Shown: positions 9,780-18,130, counted from the first letter of the stretch. The stretch: DNA of 33,585 bases from Chloroflexota bacterium (GCA_030550675.1 JAUQOW010000020.1:1-33585), one strand, 5' to 3'. Translations and numbers: made by a program. The notes: generated by a model not told the origin, from the letters alone.

Positions 9780-9808
9780 GTGGAGGCGTTGCGGTGCAAC
9801 GCCTCCAC
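9780..9808. terminator. Strong palindromic hairpin between convergent genes
   Basis: GTGGAGGCGTTGC and GCAACGCCTCCAC form perfect 13-bp arms around GGT, starting 6 bp after the glycosyltransferase stop. Lying between convergent genes, it can terminate both. It lacks a proper T-tract. Confidence 0.55.
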
Positions 9809-9834
9809 GAAATGTTACACTGCAACGTCTCTGC

Positions 9835-9857
9835 GAGGCATTGCGGTGCAACGCCTC
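9835..9857. repeat. Second, degenerate copy of the hairpin element
   Basis: GAGGCATTGCGGTGCAACGCCTC repeats the core of the 9780 hairpin with one arm mismatch. A half copy (TGCAACGTCTCTG) lies between them, so this is a small cluster of a GCAACGCCTC-type repeat. It ends 19 bp before the groL stop. Confidence 0.55.
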
Positions 9858-9876
9858 TACCCGGGGAACCGACCTC

Positions 9877-11508
9877 TTAGAAGTCCATCCCGCCGCCTGG
9901 CGTCGGCGTCGCTGGCTTCTCCTCCGGAATATCGGCGATGAGCGCCTCGGTGGTCAGCAGCAACCCCGCGATCGAGACGGCGTTCTGCACCGCCGAGCGG
10001 GTCACCTTCACCGGGTCAATAATGCCCATCTCAATCATGTTGCCGAATTCGCCGGTCAACACGTTGTAGCCGATATTCTTGTCGTTCTTCTCCTTCTGCA
10101 GGCGGCGCACCGTATCGATAATCACCGCGCCGTCCTCACCGGCGTTGCGCGCCAACTGGCGCATTGGCTCCTCAAGCGCGCGGCGCAGAATCTGCACGCC
10201 GTACTTCTCGTCCTCATACGTCACCTGGACGCGGTCAAGCGCCGGGATGGCGTTGAGCAGCGCCACGCCGCCGCCGGGCACAATGCCTTCTTCAACCGCC
10301 GAGCGCGCCGTCGAGAGCGCATCCTCAACGCGGTGCTTCTTCTCCTTCAGCTCCGGCTCGGTCGCAGCGCCGACCTTCAGCACCGCCACGCCGCCCGCCA
10401 GCTTCGCCAGGCGCTCCTGCAACTTCTCACGGTCGAAGTCGCTGGTCGTGGTCTCGATCTGCGCACGGATCTGCTCAATGCGAGCGCGGATGGCGCGCTC
10501 ATCGCCGCGACCCTCAATGATCGTCGTGTTGTCCTTGTCCGACACAACACGGCGCGCGCGACCCAGGTCCTCGACCGTCGCGCTGTCGAGCTTGCGACCA
10601 ATCTCCTCCGAAATGAGCGTACCACCGGTCAGGATAGCGATATCCTGCAGCATCGCCTTGCGGCGATCACCGAAGCCGGGCGCCTTCACCGCCAGCGCAT
10701 TGATCGTGCCGCGCAGCTTGTTGACCACCAGGGTCGCCAGCGCCTCGCCGTCAACGTCTTCGGCGATGATCACCAGATTCTTGGTGACCTGCAACGCACG
10801 CTCGAGCACCGGCAGAATATCCTGGATGCTGCTGATCTTCTTATCGGTGATCAGAATGTAGGGGTCCTCGATCTCAGCCTCCATCCGCTCGGGGTTGGTG
10901 ACGAAATAGGGCGAGATGTAGCCGCGATCGAACTGCATGCCTTCAGTGTATTCCTTCTCGAAGGCGATGCCCTTGCTCTCCTCGACCGTGATCACGCCAT
11001 CTTTGCCGACCTTCTCCATCACCTCGGCGATCAGCTCACCGATCTCGGTATCGGCGGCGGAGATGGCTGCGACGTGCGCAATATCGGCGCGGTCGCGCAC
11101 TGGAGTTGCAGCGCTCTTCAACTCAGCGACCACTGCTTCGACCGCCTTGTCGAGACCGCGCTTGATCAGCATTGGGTTGGCGCCGGCAGCCACCATCTTC
11201 AAGCCTTCATTGACAATCGACTGCGCCAGAACGGTGGCTGTGGTCGTCCCGTCGCCAACGACGTCATTCGTCTTGGTGGCGACTTCGACCAACAGGCGCG
11301 CGCCCATATTCTCGAAGGGGTCCTTCAGTTCAATCTCCTTGGCGACGGTGACGCCGTCGTGAGTCACAGTCGGCGCGCCAAACTTCTTATCGATCGAAAC
11401 ATTGCGCCCACGAGGTCCGAGCGTCGTCTTGACAGCGTCGGCGACAATATCAACGCCACGCTTGAGGGCGCGGCGCGCCTCTTCATGGAAGTACAACTGC
11501 TTTGGCAT
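9877..11508 (-). CDS. groL: 60 kDa chaperonin GroEL
   Basis: The 543-residue chaperonin has all hallmark segments. These are the equatorial [10 protein letters not shown] and [16 protein letters not shown]-binding motifs, the apical region with [19 protein letters not shown], the conserved [32 protein letters not shown] run, and the flexible GGGMDF C-terminus. As a double-ring ATPase it folds proteins with GroES in the cytosol. It follows groS after 62 bp and shares the CIRCE-controlled promoter. Upstream of the ATG at 11508 are AGGAGG (about 13 nt away) and AGGAC (about 5 nt away). A 594-residue open frame on the opposite strand is an artefact of codon bias. Confidence 0.98.
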   Translation of the reverse strand: MPKQLYFHEEARRALKRGVDIVADAVKTTLGPRGRNVSIDKKFGAPTVTHDGVTVAKEIELKDPFENMGARLLVEVATKTNDVVGDGTTTATVLAQSIVNEGLKMVAAGANPMLIKRGLDKAVEAVVAELKSAATPVRDRADIAHVAAISAADTEIGELIAEVMEKVGKDGVITVEESKGIAFEKEYTEGMQFDRGYISPYFVTNPERMEAEIEDPYILITDKKISSIQDILPVLERALQVTKNLVIIAEDVDGEALATLVVNKLRGTINALAVKAPGFGDRRKAMLQDIAILTGGTLISEEIGRKLDSATVEDLGRARRVVSDKDNTTIIEGRGDERAIRARIEQIRAQIETTTSDFDREKLQERLAKLAGGVAVLKVGAATEPELKEKKHRVEDALSTARSAVEEGIVPGGGVALLNAIPALDRVQVTYEDEKYGVQILRRALEEPMRQLARNAGEDGAVIIDTVRRLQKEKNDKNIGYNVLTGEFGNMIEMGIIDPVKVTRSAVQNAVSIAGLLLTTEALIADIPEEKPATPTPGGGMDF

Positions 11509-11570
11509 AGGAGTCCTGTCCTCCTGATCAGACAGAATTACAGCCTGACGACTTTACGATAGCAACGCCA

Positions 11571-11876
11571 CTACTCCTGGATAATGCCCAGGATATCCTT
11601 CTCGGAGAGAATGAGATACTCAACGTCGTCGATCTTGAACTCGGTGCCGCTGTATTTGGCGAAGATAACGCGATCACCGGGCTTGACGGACATCGGAATG
11701 CGCTTGCCGTTGTCATCGAGGCGCCCTTCGCCAACCGCCAAAACCGTGCCTTCCATCGGGCGCTCTTTGCTCGCCGTATCCGGCAGATAGATGCCGCTCT
11801 TGGTCTTCTCCTCGCGCTCGACCGGCTTGACGACAACGCGATCAGCGAGCGGTCGGATGCGGAAATCCGTGCTCAT
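11571..11876 (-). CDS. groS: 10 kDa co-chaperonin GroES
   Basis: The 101-residue co-chaperonin begins [20 protein letters not shown] and carries the mobile-loop region [11 protein letters not shown] that contacts GroEL, the roof segment and the C-terminal [15 protein letters not shown]. The ORF-track version adds 19 residues. The ATG at 11876 is chosen because GGAGG lies just upstream and the extra residues would read through the leader next to the CIRCE operator. The gene is first in the groS-groL operon. Confidence 0.97.
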   Translation of the reverse strand: MSTDFRIRPLADRVVVKPVEREEKTKSGIYLPDTASKERPMEGTVLAVGEGRLDDNGKRIPMSVKPGDRVIFAKYSGTEFKIDDVEYLILSEKDILGIIQE

Positions 11877-11921
11877 ATCGATGAAACCTCCTTCGATACC
11901 GTGCACTGTGCAGAGAACTGA

Positions 11922-11958
11922 AGCGGTTAGCACTCTCGACGGAAGAGTGCTAACCGCT
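11922..11958 (-). promoter_or_regulatory. CIRCE operator 1 (HrcA binding site), extended arms
   Basis: The canonical TTAGCACTC-N9-GAGTGCTAA is perfect at 11927-11953. Complementarity extends to 14 bp per arm (AGCGGTTAGCACTC/GAGTGCTAACCGCT). It lies just downstream of the -10 box and in the groS leader, where HrcA blocks transcription in other bacteria. Confidence 0.95.
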
Positions 11959-11962
11959 CTCT

Positions 11963-11991
11963 ATACTAACGAAATCGGTTGTTTTTGTCAA
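11963..11991 (-). promoter_or_regulatory. Sigma-70-type promoter of groS-groL
   Basis: On the minus strand, TTGACA (11986-11991) and TAGTAT (11963-11968) are separated by exactly 17 bp, between the two CIRCE elements. Transcription would start within or next to CIRCE 1. Confidence 0.85.
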
Positions 11992-11999
11992 GTCCCATT

Positions 12000-12026
12000 T
12001 TAGCACTCAGCGGACGAGAGTGCCAG
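12000..12026 (-). promoter_or_regulatory. CIRCE operator 2, slightly degenerate
   Basis: TTAGCACTC-N9-GAGTGCCAG matches the CIRCE consensus with two changes in the second arm. It lies 73 bp upstream of CIRCE 1, so the promoter is bracketed by two HrcA-type sites. It is also 133 bp from the glpX start. Confidence 0.85.
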
Positions 12027-12068
12027 TAGACATAATGAGACAACGAACGCACTGCGTCAACAGCATTC

Positions 12069-12097
12069 TAGGCAGACTGCCACAGTCATGCTACAAT
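12069..12097 (+). promoter_or_regulatory. Promoter of glpX
   Basis: TAGGCA (12069-12074) and TACAAT (12092-12097) are separated by 17 bp. TG at -15/-14 makes it an extended -10 promoter. Confidence 0.6.
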
Positions 12098-12158
12098 CGT
12101 AGCCAACCCTGTTTCGACATGCGCGGTAACGCGGAAGTTCGTGTGAAGGAGGCTGCGG

Positions 12159-13148
12159 ATGCGTCTCGAACGAAACCTGGGAATGGACCTGGTGCGCTGC
12201 ACTGAAGCGGCGGCGTTACGCGCCGCCCGCCTCATGGGTCGTGGCGACAAGAACGCCGCCGATCAGGCGGCGGTCGATGCCATGCGCTTTGCGCTCGACG
12301 CTGTTCCCATGAACGGGGTAGTGGTGATCGGTGAAGGAGAAAAGGACGAAGCGCCCATGCTCTATATCGGTGAAAAGGTGGGCACCGGCGATCCGCCAGA
12401 GGTTGACATCGCCGTCGATCCGATCGAGGGCACGACATTGCTGGCTGAGGGTATGCCGGGCGCAATTGCTGTCGTGGCGATCGCCGAACGCGGTTCCCTC
12501 TATCACTGGTCAGGCATCGCCTACATGGACAAACTGGCGGTCGGACCGCAGGCGCGCGGTGCGATTGACATCAATGCGCCAGTCGCCGAAAACATCCGCA
12601 ATGTCGCTCGGGCGCTCAAGAAGGAAGTTGAAGATATTACGGTCGTGGTGCTCGACCGACCGCGCCATAAGGAATTGATCCGTCAGATCCGCGAAACCGG
12701 GGCGCGCATTAAGCTCATTCTGCACGGCGACGTGTCCGCAGGCATTATGACCGCTATCGAGGATCCGCCCGCCGACATCCTCATGGGCATCGGCGGCGCT
12801 CCTGAAGCAGTCATCACAGCATGCGCCATGAAATGTCTGGGCGGCGAAATCCAATGCAAACTCTGGCCCAGGAATGACGATGAGCGCGCCCTTGCCGCCG
12901 CGAATGGCATCGACCTTGATCGCGTGTACCGCACATCTGACCTTGTGCGCGGCGAGAACGTGTTCTTTGCCGCCACCGGCATCACCGACGGCGAATTCCT
13001 GCGCGGGGTGCGCTATTTCAGCGGCGGCGCCCGCACCTATTCAGTCGTGATGCGTGCGGCGTCAGGCACCGTGCGCTACATCGAGTCGCGCCACGACTGG
13101 ACAAAACTTATGCGCATTTCCGACGTGGATTACATCCATGTCGCATAA
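12159..13148 (+). CDS. glpX: Class II fructose-1,6-bisphosphatase
   Basis: The 329-residue GlpX-type phosphatase hydrolyses fructose-1,6-bisphosphate (some members also sedoheptulose-1,7-bisphosphate) in gluconeogenesis or a carbon-fixation cycle. It has the metal-binding motifs VVIGEGEKDEAP (55-66) and DIAVDPIEGTT (83-93), the phosphate-binding region HGDVSAGI, and GGAPEAV. An AAGGAGG ribosome site precedes the ATG. It stands alone between the divergent groS-groL operon and the convergent thymidylyltransferase gene. In Chloroflexota this is usually the only fructose bisphosphatase class, though dual specificity cannot be judged here. Confidence 0.95.
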   Translation: MRLERNLGMDLVRCTEAAALRAARLMGRGDKNAADQAAVDAMRFALDAVPMNGVVVIGEGEKDEAPMLYIGEKVGTGDPPEVDIAVDPIEGTTLLAEGMPGAIAVVAIAERGSLYHWSGIAYMDKLAVGPQARGAIDINAPVAENIRNVARALKKEVEDITVVVLDRPRHKELIRQIRETGARIKLILHGDVSAGIMTAIEDPPADILMGIGGAPEAVITACAMKCLGGEIQCKLWPRNDDERALAAANGIDLDRVYRTSDLVRGENVFFAATGITDGEFLRGVRYFSGGARTYSVVMRAASGTVRYIESRHDWTKLMRISDVDYIHVA

Positions 13149-13179
13149 CGCGGGCTGATGGCTGAACATTCAACCCGCG
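13149..13179. terminator. Hairpin between convergent genes
   Basis: CGCGGGCTGA and TCAACCCGCG pair with one mismatch around an 11-bp loop, immediately after the glpX stop and before the convergent gene's stop. There is no T-tract. Confidence 0.4.
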
Positions 13180-13180
13180 C

Positions 13181-14248
13181 TCACAATACGCCTACATTGG
13201 AGTGATCTCCCAGCACCAGGCGGTATGCCTTTGGTTTGCGCGGCGAGCGTGTCACCTCGACATACCGCCCGATCAGGCTATCCTCCAGGCGGTGCGGGAG
13301 ATCACGAATGACGCAGTGCTCCAGCACAATTGAATGCTCGATCTCAGCGCTCTCAATGACGCAATGGTGATAGATCGACGTAAAGGGTCCAATGTAGGCG
13401 TTGATAATGCGCGTATGTTCACCAATGATCGCCGGACCGCGGATGGTGCTGTTGATGATCTCCGCCCCCTTCTCGATGATCACCTTGCCAATCAGGTGCG
13501 AGTCGCGATCTACGAACCCCTCGACCGACGCTGACATTTCTTCCAGGATCAGACGATTCGCCTCCAGCATATCGTCCTTTTTCCCAGTATCGATCCACCA
13601 GCCGTGGTGGATGTAGGGAAAGACGCGCCGTCCATGCTCCACCAGCCACTGGATCGCATCGGTAATTTCCAGTTCGCCGCGCCACGAGGGACGGATCGCT
13701 TCGACCGCCTCCCAGATGCTGTTGTCGAACATATAAATGCCGACCAGCGCCAGATTCGACGGCGGCTGGCGTGGTTTTTCGATCAGGCGCACGATCTGTC
13801 CTCGCTCGTCGAGCACCGCCACGCCGTATTGCTCTGGCGTGGCAACCTGCTTGAGAACAATTTGCGCATTGTAGTCGCTCGCGCCAAACTGCTGGAGCAG
13901 CGGCGCAATCCCTCCCTGAATGCAGTTATCACCCAGAAACATGACAAACCGGTCATCCCCCAGAAAGTCGCGCGAGATCTTGACGGCATGCGCCAGACCG
14001 AGCGGCTCGTCCTGTTCGATATAGGTAATCCGCACGCCCCAGCGACTGCCATCGCCGACGGCGGCGCGCACTTCGGGTCCGGTGCTGCCGATCACGACGC
14101 CAATGTCTTCGACGCCAGCATCGCGGATCGTTTCAATGACGCGGAAGAGCACCGGCTTGTTGGCGACCGGCACCAGTTGCTTGGCGCTGGTATAGGTGAT
14201 GGGACGCAAGCGAGTGCCTTTGCCGCCGCTGAGAACCAGTCCTTTCAT
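13181..14248 (-). CDS. rmlA: Glucose-1-phosphate thymidylyltransferase, long form
   Basis: The enzyme makes dTDP-glucose from glucose-1-phosphate and dTTP for deoxysugar synthesis. The 355-residue product starts MKGLVLSGGKGTRLRPITYTSAKQLVPV, the nucleotidyltransferase signature (residues 1-28). EQDEPLGLAHAV and FLGDNCIQGG are typical of RmlA-type enzymes. A C-terminal left-handed beta-helix (about 250-345, with GKVIIEKGAEIINSTIRGPAIIG) marks the long StrD-like form. The start at 14248 replaces the ORF-track start 33 codons upstream because GAGGAAGGG sits directly before it. No RmlB/C/D genes are adjacent, so the sugar made is unknown. A TACAAT box at 14291-14296 on the minus strand is a weak promoter candidate. 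Confidence 0.9.
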   Translation of the reverse strand: MKGLVLSGGKGTRLRPITYTSAKQLVPVANKPVLFRVIETIRDAGVEDIGVVIGSTGPEVRAAVGDGSRWGVRITYIEQDEPLGLAHAVKISRDFLGDDRFVMFLGDNCIQGGIAPLLQQFGASDYNAQIVLKQVATPEQYGVAVLDERGQIVRLIEKPRQPPSNLALVGIYMFDNSIWEAVEAIRPSWRGELEITDAIQWLVEHGRRVFPYIHHGWWIDTGKKDDMLEANRLILEEMSASVEGFVDRDSHLIGKVIIEKGAEIINSTIRGPAIIGEHTRIINAYIGPFTSIYHHCVIESAEIEHSIVLEHCVIRDLPHRLEDSLIGRYVEVTRSPRKPKAYRLVLGDHSNVGVL

Positions 14249-14351
14249 AAACCCTTCCTCACGTAAGTGGATTCTATGAGCGCCTTCCACATTGTAATGG
14301 CGCCAGATGATCGATGGATAACAGTCACAGCGCCGCCCCCCACACACAGAT

Positions 14352-14378
14352 ACGCCCGTGCCTGTCCAGCACGGGCGT
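14352..14378 (-). terminator. Hairpin after the cell-wall peptidase gene
   Basis: ACGCCCGTGC and GCACGGGCGT are perfect 10-bp arms with a 7-bp loop, 25 bp after the peptidase stop on the minus strand. No U-tract follows, so termination efficiency is uncertain. Confidence 0.5.
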
Positions 14379-14403
14379 GTGCGACGACGATGGGAAAAGC
14401 GTT

Positions 14404-16002
14404 TTACCGGCGCACTCGGATAGCGCCATAATAGCGCGACGTCCAGTACGATCCCCAGATGCTGGACACCTGCACGCCGTAGCGCGGCGTCATCGCGTGA
14501 ACGATACGACCGCCGCCGATGTAAATAGCCACATGGCTGATTCCGCGCCGTCCGCCGGTGTTGCGGAAGAACACCAGATCGCCCGGCGCCAGATTCTCCA
14601 TGGAGCCGACCGACGCGCCATACGCGGTATTGAACTGCGCAGCGGCGCTGCGCGGCAGGTTAACGCCAAACTGGCGATACACATAACTGGTGAACCCGCT
14701 GCAATCGAACCCGGTCGCCGGGCTTGCGCCGCCCCAGCGATAGCGTGAACCGACAAGCTGAACGGCAAAACTGGCGACATCGCCGCTGGCGGGGATATTC
14801 GCCAGACCGGCGCTCGCGCCGGGGCGACCGCCGCTCATCGGCAACGCCGGGAAGTCGCGGCTGACCGGCACGCGCCGCAGCACGTGCGCCGTCGTGCTGA
14901 TCAAATCGCGGAACACCCACGCCTTGGTCCCGTCCGGCAATCGCACTCGCAACCAGTCCTTGTACTTGCCAATCAGATCAACCTGCACACCCGCATCGAT
15001 CCGACCAATGCGATCATAGCGCGAGTCGGGACCTTTACGCAGATTCACGCTGTTCTCAGCGATCACGCCCACCAGCGCCGGATTCGGATCAGGAATGGTC
15101 TCTGCGACCAGCAGGCGTTTGACGACCGAGGGATCAACATTCAAGAACTCGGCTTTCACCCACCCATCAAGACCGCCGGGAGCGCCAACGTGGAACCAGT
15201 CCTGATAGATTTCATACAGTTCCAGCTGCATATTCTGCTTCAGGGTCGTGATCGGCACGTAATGCGTACCGGGACCGTCCCGCAGTTGCAGACCGCTTTC
15301 GCGCACAGTTGCAATCTTCGGCGGCGGCGGGGGCGGGATGGCGCTCTCCTGCACCTCAAACAGCGTATACGACGCCGCTTCCGAGATATTGAGCACTTCC
15401 CCCGAAATCCAGTAGACCGGACCATCGACCCGCTCACGAACCTGGAACCAGTCGCCGTAGCGACCGATCACCTGCACCGGCATATCGCCGGAAATGCGCC
15501 CGACCGCATCATATTCAGTGCCGGGACCATTCCGCAGATAGGCGCGTTCCACAGCAATCGTCGCCGGCACCACGATGGGCGCGAGCGCCTCACTGCGCGA
15601 AATGAGCGAAAGCGGCACCGGCAGATCGGCAGTCTCTTCCAGCGGCGCATCGCCAATGGCGGCATCAAGATCGATGGGCGCCAGCGGCACGGTAAACTCA
15701 CTCCCTTCCTGCGGAACAACCGGCGACGGAACGGCTGGGGTCAATACTCCCGGACGAAGCTGTGACAGAAGCATGGCTACAGGGAGGAGCAGAGCAACCA
15801 GCGCATGAAGGATGACGCGAGCCGGAAGACGGGCAAGCAGATCAGAGGGGGAGCCGAACCGGGCGGACCGAACCGTTTGCCATCGAGTTGCGAGAGCGCG
15901 AGTGAGCGATGTTTGTTGTCGCCTTCGGGCAAGTGCGCGGCGCTGCAGCGACTCAAGGCTGTACGGGTCCGACGTCATACCCCGATGACTTTGCTCGATC
16001 AT
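14404..16002 (-). CDS. Membrane-anchored SH3b-NlpC/P60 cell-wall peptidase
   Basis: The 532-residue product is predicted to cleave peptidoglycan stem peptides outside the membrane. A basic cytoplasmic N-terminus is followed by one membrane segment (about 61-80). Three bacterial SH3 repeats follow, each opening with an L-R-x-GP motif (YLRNGPGTEY, LQLRDGPGTHY, VNLRKGPDSRY), and should bind cell wall. The C-terminal NlpC/P60 domain has Cys434 in TGFDCSGF, His490 in ISHVAIYIG and His502 in RIVHAM, the complete catalytic triad. The start at 16002 is preferred because AGGAG lies 7 nt before it. The longer ORF-track start has no ribosome site. A further in-frame ATG at 15978 is possible. It is the only gene between its promoter and the hairpin at 14352, so it is probably monocistronic. 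Confidence 0.9.
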   Translation of the reverse strand: MIEQSHRGMTSDPYSLESLQRRALARRRQQTSLTRALATRWQTVRSARFGSPSDLLARLPARVILHALVALLLPVAMLLSQLRPGVLTPAVPSPVVPQEGSEFTVPLAPIDLDAAIGDAPLEETADLPVPLSLISRSEALAPIVVPATIAVERAYLRNGPGTEYDAVGRISGDMPVQVIGRYGDWFQVRERVDGPVYWISGEVLNISEAASYTLFEVQESAIPPPPPPKIATVRESGLQLRDGPGTHYVPITTLKQNMQLELYEIYQDWFHVGAPGGLDGWVKAEFLNVDPSVVKRLLVAETIPDPNPALVGVIAENSVNLRKGPDSRYDRIGRIDAGVQVDLIGKYKDWLRVRLPDGTKAWVFRDLISTTAHVLRRVPVSRDFPALPMSGGRPGASAGLANIPASGDVASFAVQLVGSRYRWGGASPATGFDCSGFTSYVYRQFGVNLPRSAAAQFNTAYGASVGSMENLAPGDLVFFRNTGGRRGISHVAIYIGGGRIVHAMTPRYGVQVSSIWGSYWTSRYYGAIRVRR

Positions 16003-16118
16003 GGAGCATCTCCTGGCGGTATACCCTGCGACATGCACCACAAAGAGTCCGGTTCTGCAAAACCGAACCGATGTGCGGTGAAGCAGGGCATATCGTTAAC
16101 GGATGACACGATGAGGCG

Positions 16119-16147
16119 AGTGTACCATAAGGTGTTAAAAATTGCAA
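16119..16147 (-). promoter_or_regulatory. Promoter of the NlpC/P60 gene
   Basis: On the minus strand, TTGCAA (16142-16147) and TACACT (16119-16124) are 17 bp apart with a TGN extended -10. The roughly 110-nt leader contains a CGGTTC/GAACCG hairpin (16050-16070). Confidence 0.55.
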
Positions 16148-16197
16148 ACGAATGATGCGACATCGGTTATTACAGCGTTGCAGATGCGACGAATCCA

Positions 16198-16215
16198 GGC
16201 AGGCGAACGCCTGCC
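16198..16215 (-). terminator. Hairpin after the phosphodiesterase gene
   Basis: GGCAGGCG-AA-CGCCTGCC is a perfect 8-bp-arm hairpin, 28 bp beyond the phosphodiesterase stop. No T-tract follows, so it could instead be an intergenic repeat. Confidence 0.4.
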
Positions 16216-16243
16216 GTTGACCGAATATAAACCATGATCGTCA

Positions 16244-16966
16244 TTACGTCAAGTTTTTGACAATCATCCGTCGCAGCACGTCCGGGACATCGGTAATGAT
16301 GCCATCCACGCCGAGCCTCAGGAACCGCTGCATCTCATCGGGATCGTTGACCGTCCAGACATGCACGCGATACCCGGCGCGGCGCACAATCGGCAGCACG
16401 TGGTCGAGCAGAGGGATCTGCCAGGCAGGATGCCAGGCGACCGCGCCCACCCGCTTAAGATCCAGAAAGGGCCAGCTTTCGCGCAGTCGCACATCGGGGC
16501 GAAACGTGGGAATGCCCATCAGAAGGGCGCGCGGCAGATCGGGCGCAACCGTGGCCACCTCTGCCAGCGCTTCGTCCCAGAAAGAGGAAATCAGCACTTG
16601 ATCAATCACCTGTTCGCTGCGCAACAGGCGCACCACATCGGCGCCGATGCCGCGCTCTTTCAGTTCGATGTTCAACTGCATCCCGCGCTCGCGGGCGAAG
16701 GCGCAGACCTCGACCAGGGTCGCAACACGTTCGCCGCCAATATCGAGTTGACGCAGATCGGCGAGCGTACAGCGCGCCACGGGTCGTCCTCGCGCTTCCC
16801 AGCGCGCCGTTGTATCATCGTGGAACACAACCAGGACGCCATCGGCGGTGCGCTGCACATCGAGTTCGCACATATCGGCGCCCTGCCGGGCGGCAAGTTC
16901 AAACGCGCGCAACGTGTTCTCCGGCGCATAGGCTGAAGCGCCGCGATGGGCGATCACCAGAGTCAT
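16244..16966 (-). CDS. Glycerophosphodiester phosphodiesterase
   Basis: The 240-residue GDPD-family TIM barrel hydrolyses glycerophosphodiesters from deacylated phospholipids to glycerol-3-phosphate and an alcohol. The active-site pattern is complete: His7-Arg8 in IAHRGAS, PENTL (15-19), Glu34 and Asp36 in CELDVQ, and His49-Asp50 in VFHDD. NIELKE, WTVNDPDEM and GVDGIITDVPDVL are also family-typical. There is no signal peptide, so it acts in the cytosol like UgpQ rather than the periplasmic GlpQ. A GAGGA ribosome site lies about 10 nt upstream of the ATG. It lies directly downstream of the terminator of the SWIM-like gene, so it may depend on readthrough or an unseen promoter. Confidence 0.93.
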   Translation of the reverse strand: MTLVIAHRGASAYAPENTLRAFELAARQGADMCELDVQRTADGVLVVFHDDTTARWEARGRPVARCTLADLRQLDIGGERVATLVEVCAFARERGMQLNIELKERGIGADVVRLLRSEQVIDQVLISSFWDEALAEVATVAPDLPRALLMGIPTFRPDVRLRESWPFLDLKRVGAVAWHPAWQIPLLDHVLPIVRRAGYRVHVWTVNDPDEMQRFLRLGVDGIITDVPDVLRRMIVKNLT

Positions 16967-16985
16967 AGCACACCGTTCCTCGTGA

Positions 16986-17020
16986 CAACAAAATCCCCGC
17001 TCCTGGCGGCGGAGCGGGGA
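16986..17020 (-). terminator. Rho-independent terminator of the SWIM-like gene
   Basis: On the minus strand, CCCCGCTCC and GGAGCGGGG form 9-bp GC-rich arms (stem 16995-17019), followed by ATTTTGTTGT. This is a good intrinsic terminator, 21 bp after the stop codon. Confidence 0.8.
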
Positions 17021-17040
17021 GCGGCGGTCGCCATAGGGGG

Positions 17041-17583
17041 TTAACTCAACGCGCTGACAAAATGCTCCTCGACGGCGATTTTGCCCGGCTCACGGGCGAT
17101 AGCGGGCAACATCGGCGCCAGAATGCGCTGCAACGCCATCACGTGCGCGCAGGTATTCCACACGCGGAATGTCGAGCAATCGCACGACCATCCGGTTTCG
17201 GTCAGCGCCAGAACGTGGTCGTTGTTATTGCCGTGGAAGCGCGCTCGCAGCGCCTGGATTTCGATCCGATCCAATTCGTGCACGTAGCGGCGCGACTTCT
17301 CAATCATGCTGATCAATTCGGAATGGATAATGATCGGACCCGGCTCGCGCGCTTCCGCCGACAGCATCGGCGCCAGCGCCTTCTGCAGCGTCATGACATG
17401 CGCACACACGCCGCGCAAATGGAACACTTCGCAATCGCATGCCCAACGACCGTGGACGAGTTGAACGCTGTGATCATTATTGCCGCCGTGGAAACGAACC
17501 GCGATCTCGTCGAGAGCGATGCGCTCCGGTTCCTCCGCATAGCGCCGGGCTTTTTCGATCTTCCCGATCAAATCCGAGTGCAT
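17041..17583 (-). CDS. Protein of two tandem SWIM-like zinc-finger modules
   Basis: I do not recognise a named family for the whole 180-residue protein. It is an internal duplication with a period of about 85 residues. Each half has a helix (SDLIGKIEKARRY / SELISMIEKSRRY), a RFHGnNnDH.v.l strand pair, a zinc motif CxC-x8-CxH (C49, C51, C60, H62 and C134, C136, C145, H147) followed by VMxLQxxLAPML, and then AREPG. The CxCx(n)CxH pattern fits the SWIM zinc finger, which binds DNA or proteins. The start at 17583 is chosen because AGGAGG sits 6 nt upstream, whereas the ORF-track ATG 15 bp earlier has no ribosome site and itself contains that AGGAGG. It has a strong terminator of its own. No partner ATPase is adjacent, so its role is unknown. 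Confidence 0.8.
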   Translation of the reverse strand: MHSDLIGKIEKARRYAEEPERIALDEIAVRFHGGNNDHSVQLVHGRWACDCEVFHLRGVCAHVMTLQKALAPMLSAEAREPGPIIIHSELISMIEKSRRYVHELDRIEIQALRARFHGNNNDHVLALTETGWSCDCSTFRVWNTCAHVMALQRILAPMLPAIAREPGKIAVEEHFVSALS

Positions 17584-17658
17584 ATCCCGCCTCCTCATCT
17601 AGTGCTTGCAGGCAAGCCCTTGCGGCTTCGCCCGTCTTCCGCGCCTTGGCGCAAAACC

Positions 17659-17694
17659 GAAGCGGCACAGACTGATACACGTCTGTGCCGCTTC
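17659..17694 (-). terminator. Long perfect hairpin between tRNA-Leu and the SWIM-like gene
   Basis: GAAGCGGCACAGAC and GTCTGTGCCGCTTC are perfect 14-bp arms with an 8-bp loop. Read on the minus strand the stem is followed by GGTTTTG, a weak T-tract. It is about 247 bp past the tRNA and 76 bp before the SWIM-like start, so it could end the tRNA transcript or act as a leader structure. Confidence 0.5.
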
Positions 17695-17940
17695 ATGCTG
17701 TTCCGTATTCAACTGGCGCTTCACTTCGCATGGCCAGCATTCCCTGCCAGAGACTGCGCCATAATTCACAATCTTAATCGGTCGTTAGCATTATAGAGGC
17801 GCCGCACACGTGAGTCAAGCCTGAGTCAGCGCCGGGCGCAACTGTCGATTTGCGCGTCCCAATGCCTGAAAAGGTGACGATTTCGCAAGATCGCCGCCGC
17901 TGCGACGGGGGCAAGTTGTTGAATCTCAACTCGAAGCGGA

Positions 17941-18025
17941 TGGTGGGGACGGAGGGACTCGAACCCTCACGGATTGCTCCACAAGTTCCTAAGACTTGCG
18001 CGTCTGCCAGTTCCGCCACATCCCC
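17941..18025 (-). tRNA. tRNA-Leu (anticodon UAG)
   Basis: The minus strand folds as an 85-nt class II tRNA with encoded CCA. The acceptor stem is GGGGATG/CGTCCCC with A as discriminator. The anticodon arm CAAGT-CTTAGGA-ACTTG places TAG at positions 34-36. A short variable arm precedes the T arm GAGGG-TTCGAGT-CCCTC. It reads CUA and probably other CUN leucine codons. Confidence 0.96.
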
Positions 18026-18033
18026 ACACGTCA

Positions 18034-18062
18034 ATTGTAGCAATTCTTGAGGCAGGATGCAA
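18034..18062 (-). promoter_or_regulatory. Promoter of tRNA-Leu
   Basis: On the minus strand, TTGCAT (18057-18062) and TACAAT (18034-18039) are 17 bp apart with a TGC extended -10. The start point falls a few bases before the tRNA 5' end. Confidence 0.65.
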
Positions 18063-18130
18063 ACGGCGGCAGCGCCGACGACCACGAATCATACGACATA
18101 ACCTCATACGAAGAAACCTCGTGCATGCTG

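Noticed and set aside
9778-11562. 594-residue plus-strand ORF opposite groL
   Set aside because: It is the antisense shadow of groEL, begins in a repeat hairpin and has no ribosome site.
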